This document shows positions 6,296 through 16,307 of a stretch of 17,926 nt of DNA, in pieces (position 1 is the first letter of the stretch; each line of letters opens with the position of its first letter). A program made the translations under genes and the position numbers. The notes beneath the pieces were generated by a model that saw only the letters and a program-made list of their open reading frames with translations, did no database searches and had not been told where the DNA came from. The DNA is from Acidimicrobiia bacterium (lineage in GTDB: Bacteria; Actinomycetota; Acidimicrobiia; Acidimicrobiales; Iamiaceae): positions 1-17,926 of the forward strand of contig JAFBAD010000036.1 in NCBI GenBank assembly GCA_019247975.1, given 5' to 3'.

Positions 6296-7087
6296 GTGCG
6301 CGAGCTCGACGGGTTCCAGACCGACACCTTCACGGCCGACGGGAAGACGAAGACGGTCTTCCGGGCCGGGTCCGGGCCGGCGGTCATCGTGATCGCGGAG
6401 ATGCCCGGCATCACGCCGGACGTCGCGACGTTCGCCCGCCGCGTTATCGACATCGGCTGCTCGGCGGTCATGCCGGTGCTCTTCGGCGAACCCGGCCGAC
6501 CGATCTCGGGCCTGTACGTCACGCGCTCGATCGTCGGCGCCTGCGTCTCGCGCGAGTTCTCGACGTTCGCGCTCCGGCAGACGTCGCCGGTCACCACGTG
6601 GCTGCGCGCGCTGGCGCAGCACGAGCACGAGCGCTGCGGCGGGCCCGGCGTCGGCGTCATCGGCATGTGCTTCACCGGCGGGTTCGCGCTCGGGATGATG
6701 GTCGACGAGACGGTGCTCGCGCCGGTGCTGAGCCAGCCGTCGCTGCCGTTCGGGCTGACGAAGAGCCGGCGGGCGGACATCGGGATCTCCGACGCCGACC
6801 TGGCGAAGGTGAAGGAGCGCACTGCGGGCGGTGTCGACGTCCTCGGCCTGCGCTTCACCTGCGACCGGTTCGTGCCCGAGGAGCGGTTCGAGACCCTGCG
6901 GCGCGAGCTCGGCGACCGCTTCATCGCGGTGGAGATCGACTCTTCGGAGGGCAACCCGCACGGCATCCCGAAGACCGCCCACTCGGTGGTCACCGGCGAC
7001 CTCGTCGACGAGCCCGGTCACCCGACCCACGACGCGCTCCAGAAGGTCCTCGACCTCTTCAAGGATCGCCTGCAGACCACGTCCTAG
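6296..7087 (+). CDS. Dienelactone hydrolase family protein
   Basis: This 263-residue alpha/beta hydrolase belongs to the dienelactone hydrolase (DLH) family, which hydrolyses carboxymethylenebutenolide or related ester and lactone substrates in the cytoplasm. Seen features are VIVIAEMPGITP near residues 30-43 (its Glu corresponds to the DLH Glu that orients the nucleophile), the nucleophile elbow GMCFTGG with Cys125 in the usual DLH Cys position, Asp in FTCDRFVP (about 192), and His in GNPHGIP (about 223). The Cys-Asp-His triad is therefore complete. The true substrate cannot be read from sequence, and DLH proteins outside aromatic pathways are often of unknown role. The GTG start follows the lipoprotein stop by 11 nt. 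The TAG stop shares the palindrome CTAG with the stop of the convergent minus-strand gene. Confidence 0.87.
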   Translation: MRELDGFQTDTFTADGKTKTVFRAGSGPAVIVIAEMPGITPDVATFARRVIDIGCSAVMPVLFGEPGRPISGLYVTRSIVGACVSREFSTFALRQTSPVTTWLRALAQHEHERCGGPGVGVIGMCFTGGFALGMMVDETVLAPVLSQPSLPFGLTKSRRADIGISDADLAKVKERTAGGVDVLGLRFTCDRFVPEERFETLRRELGDRFIAVEIDSSEGNPHGIPKTAHSVVTGDLVDEPGHPTHDALQKVLDLFKDRLQTTS

Positions 7088-8277
7088 ACGTGCGACTCCA
7101 TGTCCCACTTGCGGACGTGGGCGACGTCCTCGGTGTCCGCCTTGAGCTGGCGGATGAGGCGCCGCTCCCGCTCGCGGGTGAGCTTCCCCGGGCCGAACTT
7201 GAGCGAGCCGTAGGCGAGGGCGCCCAGGGGGATCGGGAGCCAGAACGCGGCCAGCCGGTAGGTGACCACGCTGATCGCCGCAGTGCCCCGGTCGAGGCCG
7301 AACCCGACGAGCGTGGACGTGAGCACCGCCTCGACGACGCCCAGGCCACCGGGGGTGAGCGGGATCGCCGCCAGCACGTTGGCGAGGCCGAACGCGACCA
7401 TCAGGTCGATCGGGTTGACGTAGCCGCCGAACGCCATGATGAAGACCCCGAGCGACGCGGCGTCCAGCACCCAGTTGAGGACGGCCCAGCCGAGGCTGCG
7501 CCACACCAGCGGGGTGTTGCCGGCGAGCTCCTGGAGCTGGCCGGCGATCTGGCGGACGACGCGAGCGGCGGCGTCCTCCTTCACGAACGGCACCCTTCGG
7601 GCCACGGCCCTGATGACCCGCTCGGCCCGGTCGCGGCCCCGCATCAGCAGGAGGATCAGGCCCGCGAAGGCGGCCAGGAGGATGACCCCGACGATGGCTG
7701 CGGTCACGTAGGCCGGGTTGAACCCGCGGATCGGGATCGAGAACAGCAGCGCGAACCAGAGGAGGAGGTTGAGGACGACCGCGGAGCCCAGGCCGACCGT
7801 CGCGAGGGAGAAGCCGGCGTGGGCCGGGTCGATGCCCGCTGCGGTCATCTGGCGGAAGCCGAGCGTCCCCCCGGCCGCGCTGCCGCCGGGCACGAGGTTG
7901 GTGACCGCCTTGGTCGACAGCTGGATGCGGAAGAGGGTCTGGCGGCTGACCGGCGCGTCCTTGGGCAGGGTGGCCCGAGTCAGCTGCGTGTACGCCGCGA
8001 ACGCCCCGATCTCGAGCCCGAGGGCGAGGACGAGGAGGATCGGGTTGACGTTGCCGAGCAGGTGGATCGCGCGGCGGGCGCCGCCGAGCTGGGGCACCAC
8101 CAGGTGGTTGAAGATCAGCAGGAAGATGAGGACCGCCGCGCTGCGCTTGAGGCTCTTCCGGGCCAGCGCACGCGTGTGTCCCGTCGTCGGACCGGTGTCC
8201 TCTGGTTCCGGCGCGGGTTCGGGCTCGATGGGTTGAGTGTTCCAGGTCGGCCGGCTCCCGAACCTGTCGGAGGGCAC
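7084..8277 (-). CDS. LPG-synthase-TM-domain (UPF0104/AglD-like) integral membrane protein
   Basis: The 397-residue product is a polytopic membrane protein of the lysylphosphatidylglycerol synthase transmembrane/flippase-like family (UPF0104, AglD-related). Family marks are the NLVPGGSAAGGTLGFRQM segment and the TPGGLGVVEAVL segment at about residues 303-315, within seven or eight hydrophobic helices; the first is at about 47-62. The N-terminal 40 residues are Pro/Glu-rich and probably cytoplasmic, and the C-terminus is basic (RERERRLIRQLK). The LPG aminoacyltransferase catalytic domain is absent, so this is not a complete MprF; a role in lipid or polyprenyl-linked sugar transfer is family-level inference. 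The GTG at 8277 is the only suitable start between the hydrophobic region and the divergent pcrA gene. No Shine-Dalgarno sequence or clear -10 was found for it. The stop overlaps that of the convergent DLH gene. Confidence 0.85.
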   Translation of the reverse strand: MPSDRFGSRPTWNTQPIEPEPAPEPEDTGPTTGHTRALARKSLKRSAAVLIFLLIFNHLVVPQLGGARRAIHLLGNVNPILLVLALGLEIGAFAAYTQLTRATLPKDAPVSRQTLFRIQLSTKAVTNLVPGGSAAGGTLGFRQMTAAGIDPAHAGFSLATVGLGSAVVLNLLLWFALLFSIPIRGFNPAYVTAAIVGVILLAAFAGLILLLMRGRDRAERVIRAVARRVPFVKEDAAARVVRQIAGQLQELAGNTPLVWRSLGWAVLNWVLDAASLGVFIMAFGGYVNPIDLMVAFGLANVLAAIPLTPGGLGVVEAVLTSTLVGFGLDRGTAAISVVTYRLAAFWLPIPLGALAYGSLKFGPGKLTRERERRLIRQLKADTEDVAHVRKWDMESHV

Positions 8278-8280
8278 CCG

Positions 8281-8286
8281 TAGGAT
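8281..8286 (+). promoter_or_regulatory. Putative -10 (TAGGAT) for leaderless pcrA
   Basis: TAGGAT lies 7 nt before the ATG at 8294 and only 4 bp from the start codon of the divergent minus-strand gene (8277). An ATG at 8285 overlaps the box, so if this is the promoter the true start must be 8294. No -35 hexamer is evident. Confidence 0.55.
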
Positions 8287-8293
8287 GGCTTCG

Positions 8294-11581
<3,288 letters not shown>

Positions 11582-11585
11582 CCCG

Positions 11586-13097
11586 ATGGTCCTCCTCAAC
11601 CCGCTGAAGCAGGCCGGTCTCGCCTTCCGGCGCGACCACACGCTCGGCCTCCTCCTCGAACGGCTCGCCGAGGTGCGCGGCCCCAACGACCTGGTCGAGG
11701 AGGCCGACGGCGGCCTCACGGTGACCGTCGCCGAGGCCGCCGCGCTGGTGGACCTCTGGGCCGGCGGGATCGCCGAGCGGGTGCAACCGGGGCAGGTGGT
11801 CGTCGTCGCCACGCCGAACGGCTACGAGCAGCTCCTGCTCTGCCTGGCGGCGTCGCGGGCCGGTGCCATCCCGGCGCCGGTGAACTCCCTGATGCGTCCC
11901 GACGAGATCGCCCACGTCGAGAAGGACTCGGGGGCCGCGCTGACGCTGCGCGCCGCCTCGGAGCTCCCGTCGGCCGCGGCGCTCGGCCGCGCGGTGCCGG
12001 CTCAGCCCGGCGACGTCGCCGCGCTCTTCTACACGTCGGGCACCACCGGCAAGCCGAAGGGCGTCGAGCTCACCCATCGCAGCCTGGTCGGCTCGCTCAC
12101 CGCCACCGCGCTGTTCCCGTCCGGGCTCCGCAACGACAACGCAGTGGTGAGCCTGCCGATCGCCCACATCATGGGCTTCGCCATCACGCTCGCCATGGCG
12201 TGCGCCGGCGTGCCGGTTTGGTTCCTGCCCCGCTTCAACCCGGTGCGGGTCCTCGACGCCATCGAGTCCCGCCACGCGAGCGTGTACGTCGGCGTGCCGG
12301 CGATGTACCGGATGCTGCTCGAGGCGGGCGCCGAGCAGCGCGACCTGAAGTCGGTGCGACTCTGGATCTCGGGCGCCGACGCGATGCCGGCCGACCTCGC
12401 AGCGACGTTCAAGAAGATGGGCGCCACCGCGGTGCTGCCGCTCGTGGGCGCGGTCGGTGAGGCGGCGTTCGCCGAGGGCTACGGGATGGTCGAGACCGGC
12501 GGCGGTGTCGCCGCCAAGTTCTCACCGCCGGGCTTCAGCAAGAGCCTCGGATCGTCGATGGGCATGGCGCTTCCGGGCTACTCGTTCAAGGTCATCGACG
12601 ACGACGGCAACGAGGTCCCCCGGGGGACGACCGGCGAGCTGCTGGTGAAGGGGCCCGGCGTGCTGCGCGGCTACCGAGGCGACGCCGAGGCCACCGCGGC
12701 CACGCTCACCGAGGACGGGTGGCTGCGCACCGGCGACCTCGCCCGGCTCGGCCCGCGCAACGTCGTGTTCTTCGCGGGCCGGAAGAAGGACGTGATCAAG
12801 CACGGCGGCTACTCGGTCTACGCGGTCGAGATCGAACAGGCGCTGGAGCAGCACCCCGACGTCGTCGAGGCGGCCGTGATCGGGCTGCCCGACGAGCGCA
12901 AGGGCGAGCTGCCGGCGGCGGTCGTGCGGTTGGTCGAGGGTGCGGCGCTCGACGAGGCGGCCGTGCGGGCCTGGGCCGCCGAGCGCCTCAGCGACTACAA
13001 GGTCCCGGTGCGCATCGTCGCGGTCGACGAGCTGCCCCGCACCGGCACCAACAAGGTGCAGCGCAAAGAGCTCCTGCACCTCTTCGACGCCTCCTGA
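11586..13097 (+). CDS. AMP-forming acyl-CoA synthetase/ligase (ANL superfamily)
   Basis: The enzyme activates a carboxylic acid with ATP to an acyl-adenylate and then forms the CoA thioester. The 503-residue protein carries the ANL core motifs in order: P-loop YTSGTTGKPKG (149-159), LPIAHIMGF, the A5-type EGYGMVET (about 297-304), GTTGELLVKGPGVLRGY, WLRTGDL (about 379-385), GRKKDVIKHGGYSVY hinge region, and the catalytic C-terminal Lys490 in TNKVQRKEL. The N-terminal domain is shorter than in typical long-chain FadD proteins, so the chain specificity cannot be assigned; medium- or long-chain fatty acids are most common in this clade. The ATG follows the pcrA stop by 4 nt without a Shine-Dalgarno sequence, suggesting read-through expression with pcrA, though no functional link is obvious. 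It is convergent with the next gene, with a 4-nt gap between their stops. Confidence 0.93.
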   Translation: MVLLNPLKQAGLAFRRDHTLGLLLERLAEVRGPNDLVEEADGGLTVTVAEAAALVDLWAGGIAERVQPGQVVVVATPNGYEQLLLCLAASRAGAIPAPVNSLMRPDEIAHVEKDSGAALTLRAASELPSAAALGRAVPAQPGDVAALFYTSGTTGKPKGVELTHRSLVGSLTATALFPSGLRNDNAVVSLPIAHIMGFAITLAMACAGVPVWFLPRFNPVRVLDAIESRHASVYVGVPAMYRMLLEAGAEQRDLKSVRLWISGADAMPADLAATFKKMGATAVLPLVGAVGEAAFAEGYGMVETGGGVAAKFSPPGFSKSLGSSMGMALPGYSFKVIDDDGNEVPRGTTGELLVKGPGVLRGYRGDAEATAATLTEDGWLRTGDLARLGPRNVVFFAGRKKDVIKHGGYSVYAVEIEQALEQHPDVVEAAVIGLPDERKGELPAAVVRLVEGAALDEAAVRAWAAERLSDYKVPVRIVAVDELPRTGTNKVQRKELLHLFDAS

Positions 13098-13101
13098 ACG
13101 G

Positions 13102-13659
13102 CTACGGGGCCTCGGTGGTCGAGGTCGGGACGTTGCCCGACTCGGGCGCGGTCGTGGTGGTCGAAGCGGTGGTCGTCGTGGTGGTGCGGGCCGCGAAGTT
13201 GAGGTCGACGTCGACCTGGCCGTCGCGGACGTGCACCCGGTAGTGCTCCAGCCCGGCCCCGTTCGCCGGGGCGGTGAGCGAGTGGTCGCAGGTCGCCCGG
13301 AACTGATGCTTCGCCTTCTGCCACTCCCAGACGCAGTCACGGGCCTTGTTCGCCGGCTGGGCCCGGAACGCGTACCAGCCCGTGTTCTCGTTCGACCCGA
13401 GGTGCTGCAGGATCATGTCGCGACCCTTCTCGCCGGACACGTCGGAGTAGAGGATCGGGCCGCCCTTGGCGATCGCCTTGGATTGCCGGCTGGTGCTCCC
13501 CGCGTGGAAGGTCTGGTCACCGAGGCGGAGGTCGGTGCTGTTGCGGTTGCCCAGCACGACCGCAGCCAGGAAGAGGATCACGCCGATCACGACGATGGCG
13601 AGCGTGCCGGTCAGGAGAGCCCTCCCGGCGTGGTTGCCGGACGGCGCGACAGGGCTCAC
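13102..13659 (-). CDS. Membrane-anchored protein with a degenerate Rieske-like domain
   Basis: The 185-residue product has one N-terminal membrane helix (about 13-36), an extracytoplasmic domain (about 40-157) and a Thr-rich tail (TTTTTTASTTTT) ending SGNVPTSTTEAP. The domain has a layout recalling Rieske proteins: GGPILYSDV, then WYAFRAQP, a Cys109 segment, FRATCDHSLTA with Cys124 and His126, and a C-terminal GAGLEHYRVHVRDGQVDVDL that resembles the GPAxxxLxxYxVxxxxGxVxV close of Rieske folds. The two C-x-H / C-x-x-H ligand pairs needed for a 2Fe-2S cluster are not complete, so Cys109 and Cys124 may instead form a disulfide. The start is a GTG at 13659 without a Shine-Dalgarno sequence, 56 bp from the divergent B12-binding gene. 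The gene may equally be a lineage-specific protein with a chance resemblance; the function is unknown. Confidence 0.75.
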   Translation of the reverse strand: MSPVAPSGNHAGRALLTGTLAIVVIGVILFLAAVVLGNRNSTDLRLGDQTFHAGSTSRQSKAIAKGGPILYSDVSGEKGRDMILQHLGSNENTGWYAFRAQPANKARDCVWEWQKAKHQFRATCDHSLTAPANGAGLEHYRVHVRDGQVDVDLNFAARTTTTTTASTTTTAPESGNVPTSTTEAP

Positions 13660-13702
13660 GAGAGGGGGCGCGGCGAATGGGAGGCGTCGCGAGGCACCCG
13701 CG

Positions 13703-13708
13703 TAGTAT
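13703..13708 (+). promoter_or_regulatory. Putative -10 (TAGTAT) for leaderless B12-binding gene
   Basis: TAGTAT lies 7 nt before the GTG at 13716, which has no Shine-Dalgarno sequence. It is one of the best -10 matches in the window. It sits in the 56-bp gap between two divergent genes and would drive the B12-binding gene, perhaps reading on into sucCD. Confidence 0.6.
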
Positions 13709-13715
13709 CCCTGCC

Positions 13716-14135
13716 GTGGAGCGCCGCCATCGAGTCGTCGTGGCCAAACCCGGCCTCGACGGGCACGATCGGGGCGTCAAGGTCATCGCCCGGGCGCTCC
13801 GCGACGCGGGGTTCGAGGTGATCTACACGGGTCTGTTCCAGACGCCCGAGCAGGTGGCCGAGACCGTGCTGCAGGAGGATGCCGACGCGGTCGGCCTCTC
13901 CGTCCTGTCCGGCGCGCACATGACGCTCTTCCCGCGGGTGATCGAGGAGCTGCGCACGCGTGGCCTCGACGACGTGGTGGTGTTCGGCGGAGGGATCGTG
14001 CCCGAGGCCGACATCGCCGAGCTCCAGGAGCAGGGCGTGGCGGCCATCTTCACCCCTGGGGCGCCGATGGCGACCATCACGGACTGGCTCGCACGAGCCC
14101 TCGACGAACGAGACGCCGCGCTCGAGGCCGGTTGA
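13716..14135 (+). CDS. Cobalamin (B12)-binding subunit of methylmalonyl-CoA mutase type
   Basis: The 139-residue protein is a free-standing B12-binding domain. It has the D-x-H-x-x-G signature in GLDGHDRG (His17 is the cobalt ligand), followed by DAGFEVIYTGLFQTPEQVAE, the SVLSGAHM segment (Ser of the S-x-L motif) and VVFGGGIVPEADI (GG motif near the nucleotide tail). Such small subunits pair with a separate catalytic subunit in split methylmalonyl-CoA mutases, isobutyryl-CoA mutases and relatives, which rearrange acyl-CoA skeletons using adenosylcobalamin. The catalytic subunit is not in the window. The next genes are sucC and sucD, which consume succinyl-CoA, the product of methylmalonyl-CoA mutase, so that substrate is favoured over isobutyryl-CoA. 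The GTG at 13716 gives the family-typical short N-terminus and fits the leaderless promoter; an in-frame ATG at 13677 is less likely. Confidence 0.9.
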   Translation: MERRHRVVVAKPGLDGHDRGVKVIARALRDAGFEVIYTGLFQTPEQVAETVLQEDADAVGLSVLSGAHMTLFPRVIEELRTRGLDDVVVFGGGIVPEADIAELQEQGVAAIFTPGAPMATITDWLARALDERDAALEAG

Positions 14136-14172
14136 CCACAACCCGCTGACCTCACCGATCTGACGACCGACC

Positions 14173-14177
14173 AGGAG
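14173..14177 (+). promoter_or_regulatory. Ribosome binding site of sucC
   Basis: AGGAG lies 5 nt before the GTG at 14183 and decides that start. Unlike several neighbours, sucC is therefore translated from a leadered mRNA. Confidence 0.7.
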
Positions 14178-14182
14178 CCTTC

Positions 14183-15328
14183 GTGGACCTCTTCGAGTAC
14201 CAGGGCAAGCAGTTCTTCGCGACCTTCGGCATCCCCGTCTCGCCCGGCGACGTGACCACCACGGTCGACGGCGCGGTCGAGGTGGCCGAGCGGATCGGGT
14301 CCTACCCGGTCGTCGTGAAGGCGCAGGTGCAGGTGGGCGGGCGCGGCAAGGCCGGCGGCATCAAGCTGGCCAACGACGCCGACGAGGTCCGCACGCACGC
14401 CTCGAACATTCTCGGCATGGACATCAAGGGTCACACGGTCGAGCGCATCTGGATCGAGCAGGCCTCCGACATCGCCAAGGAGTACTACGCGAGCTTCACC
14501 CTCGACCGGTCGGCCAAGAAGCACCTCGGGATGCTTTCGGCGCAGGGCGGCGTCGAGATCGAGGCGGTCGCCGAGTCCGATCCCGATGCGATCGCCAAGG
14601 TCTGGATCGACCCGGTCGACGGCTTGACCGAGGCCGCCGCTCGCGCCTGGGTGGCCGAGGCGAAGCTCGACCCGGACGCGACCGAGGGAACCGTCGACAT
14701 CCTCCAGAAGCTCTACCGCGCGTACGTCGAGGGCGACGCCGACCTCGTTGAGATCAACCCCCTGATCCTCACGCCCGACGGCCGGGTCCACGCGCTCGAC
14801 GCGAAGGTCACGCTCGACGGCAACTCGGTGTTCCGCCACCCCGACTACGAGCAGTACGAGGCGACCCAGGAGCGCGACGAGCGCGAGACCGCGGCCCACG
14901 AGAAGGGCCTGCAGTACGTCGGCCTCGACGGCACGGTCGGCATCATCGCCAACGGCGCCGGCCTCGCCATGTCGACCGTCGACATCGTCAGCCAGGTCGG
15001 CGGTCAGCCGGCGAACTTCCTCGACATCGGTGGCGGTGCCAACGCCGAGGTGATGGCCGGCGCGCTCGAGGTCATCAACAACGACCCGAAGGTGAAGGCG
15101 ATCTTCATCAACATCTTCGGCGGCATCACCAAGGGCGACGAGGTGGCGAACGGGATCGTCACCGCGCTCGGTCGGGTCGACATCGGCTCGCCGATCGTGA
15201 TCCGCCTCGACGGCACCAACGCCGAAGAGGGCCGGGCGATCCTCGCCGATCACGAGTCCGACACGTTCATCTCCAAGCCGACGATGATCGAGGCCGCCGA
15301 GGCCGTCGTCGCGCTGGCCGGGAAGTAG
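14183..15328 (+). CDS. sucC: Succinyl-CoA ligase (ADP/GDP-forming) beta subunit
   Basis: SucC forms the nucleotide-binding subunit of succinyl-CoA synthetase, which converts succinyl-CoA, phosphate and ADP or GDP to succinate, CoA and ATP or GTP in the citric acid cycle. The 381-residue length is normal. The protein starts with the canonical MDLFEYQGKQFFATFGIPV ATP-grasp N-terminus. It carries KAQVQVGGRGKAGGIK (nucleotide-binding loop), LVEINPL (metal-binding Glu and Asn of the ATP-grasp), and the C-terminal ligase domain with NGAGLAMSTVDIV, PANFLDIGGGAN and IFINIFGGITKGDEVANGI. The start is the GTG at 14183 with AGGAG upstream. It is followed after 12 nt by sucD, so the two form an operon. 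The 47-nt gap to the B12-binding gene suggests that gene may be co-transcribed with them. Confidence 0.97.
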   Translation: MDLFEYQGKQFFATFGIPVSPGDVTTTVDGAVEVAERIGSYPVVVKAQVQVGGRGKAGGIKLANDADEVRTHASNILGMDIKGHTVERIWIEQASDIAKEYYASFTLDRSAKKHLGMLSAQGGVEIEAVAESDPDAIAKVWIDPVDGLTEAAARAWVAEAKLDPDATEGTVDILQKLYRAYVEGDADLVEINPLILTPDGRVHALDAKVTLDGNSVFRHPDYEQYEATQERDERETAAHEKGLQYVGLDGTVGIIANGAGLAMSTVDIVSQVGGQPANFLDIGGGANAEVMAGALEVINNDPKVKAIFINIFGGITKGDEVANGIVTALGRVDIGSPIVIRLDGTNAEEGRAILADHESDTFISKPTMIEAAEAVVALAGK

Positions 15329-15333
15329 GAGGG
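15327..15333 (+). promoter_or_regulatory. Ribosome binding site of sucD
   Basis: AGGAGGG overlaps the TAG stop of sucC and lies 7 nt before the ATG at 15341. It supports coupled translation of the two subunits. Confidence 0.75.
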
Positions 15334-15340
15334 CACAGCC

Positions 15341-16231
15341 ATGGCGATCTTCGTCGACGAGAAGACCAAAGTCGTCTACCAGGGCCTCACCGGGTCGCAG
15401 GGCCGGTTCTACGGCCTCCGCAACCGCGACTACGGCACGCAGGTCGTAGCGGGCACGAACCCGAAGAAGGCCGGCACCGACGTGGACGGCGTGCCGATCT
15501 ACGCGTCGGTCGGCGAGGCGAAGGAAGCGACCGGCGCGACCGTGTCGTGCGTCTTCATCCCCGCCCCGGGCGTGAAGGCCGCGGTCATGGAGGCCGCCGA
15601 AGCGGGCATCGAGCTGGTGGTCGTGATCACCGAGGGCGTGCCCGCGCAGGACGAGGCGTGGTTCTTCAACAAGGTGAAGCGCGACCACCCGGGCACCCGC
15701 ATCCTCGGCCCGAACTGCCCCGGCATCATCAGCCCGGGCAAGGCCAACATCGGCATCACCGCCGGCGAGATCGCCAAGCCCGGCGGCCCGGTCGGCATCG
15801 TGAGCCGCTCGGGCACGCTCACCTACCAGGCGCTCTACGAGCTCAAGCTGCAGGGCATCGGGGTGACGACGTGCGTCGGCATCGGCGGCGACCCGGTTCC
15901 CGGCACGTCGTTCATCGACTGCCTCGAGGCCTTCGAGGCCGACCCCGACACCAAGGCCGTGATGATGATCGGTGAGATCGGCGGGTCGGCCGAGGAGGAG
16001 GCCGCCGAGTTCATCAAGACGAAGATGTCGAAGCCGGTGTCGTCCTACATCGCCGGCGTCACCGCCCCTCCGGGCAAGAAGATGGGCCACGCCGGCGCCA
16101 TCGTCTCGGGCGGCAAGGGCACGGCCAATGCGAAGATGGAGGCGTTGGCCGATGCCGGCGTCCGCGTCGGCCAGAACCCCACCGAAGCCGGCCAGCTCAT
16201 GGTCGACATCGTCCGCGAGCTCGGCCTCTAG
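15341..16231 (+). CDS. sucD: Succinyl-CoA ligase alpha subunit
   Basis: SucD is the CoA-binding and catalytic subunit of succinyl-CoA synthetase and works as a heterodimer or heterotetramer with SucC. The 296-residue product has the expected parts. The N-terminal CoA-binding Rossmann domain includes VVYQGLTGSQGRFYG and VVAGTNPKKAG, followed by PAPGVKAAVMEA and ITEGVP. The ligase domain has GPNCPGIISPGKANIGI and SRSGTLTYQA. The phosphorylated catalytic His250 lies in GHAGAIVSGGKGTA, and the closing PTEAGQLMVDIVREL is typical of the family. No residue expected to be essential is missing. The ATG is fixed by an AGGAGGG site 7 nt upstream. A long hairpin (16246-16296) lies 14 nt after the stop and may terminate the transcript. 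Confidence 0.98.
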   Translation: MAIFVDEKTKVVYQGLTGSQGRFYGLRNRDYGTQVVAGTNPKKAGTDVDGVPIYASVGEAKEATGATVSCVFIPAPGVKAAVMEAAEAGIELVVVITEGVPAQDEAWFFNKVKRDHPGTRILGPNCPGIISPGKANIGITAGEIAKPGGPVGIVSRSGTLTYQALYELKLQGIGVTTCVGIGGDPVPGTSFIDCLEAFEADPDTKAVMMIGEIGGSAEEEAAEFIKTKMSKPVSSYIAGVTAPPGKKMGHAGAIVSGGKGTANAKMEALADAGVRVGQNPTEAGQLMVDIVRELGL

Positions 16232-16245
16232 TCCCATCCCACAGC

Positions 16246-16296
16246 CGAAATTGGCCACGTTCGCCGCGCATGGCGCGGCAAACGTGGCCAATTTCG
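16246..16296 (+). repeat. 51-nt near-perfect hairpin between convergent genes
   Basis: Bases 16246-16261 pair perfectly with 16281-16296 (16 bp, core AATTGGCCACGTT). After one C/A mismatch (16262/16280), GCCGCGC (16263-16269) pairs with GCGCGGC (16273-16279) around an ATG loop. It fills most of the 76-nt gap between sucD (+) and the acyl-CoA dehydrogenase-like gene (-). It could be a bidirectional terminator or a copy of a dispersed REP-like palindrome; the long AT-containing perfect arms are unusual for a simple actinobacterial terminator. Confidence 0.8.
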
Positions 16297-16307
16297 CAGG
16301 GGGGCGG

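Noticed and set aside
7084..8277. Full MprF-type lysyl-phosphatidylglycerol synthase
   Set aside because: Only the membrane domain is present; the aminoacyltransferase domain is absent, so the LPG synthesis role was not assigned.
8237..8293. Earlier starts for pcrA (GTG 8237 or ATG 8285)
   Set aside because: The GTG lies within the divergent membrane-protein gene, and the ATG at 8285 overlaps the probable -10 box. The ATG at 8294 is 7 nt from that box and gives a normal N-terminus.
13150..13200. GTGGTGGTC-type repeats read as a DNA repeat element
   Set aside because: They encode the Thr-rich tail of the minus-strand membrane protein and are explained by coding.
13823..16291. 822-codon open frame on the minus strand opposite the B12 gene and sucCD
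   Set aside because: Antisense shadow of well-supported genes; repetitive Asp/Val/Leu/Gly composition and no recognisable domain.
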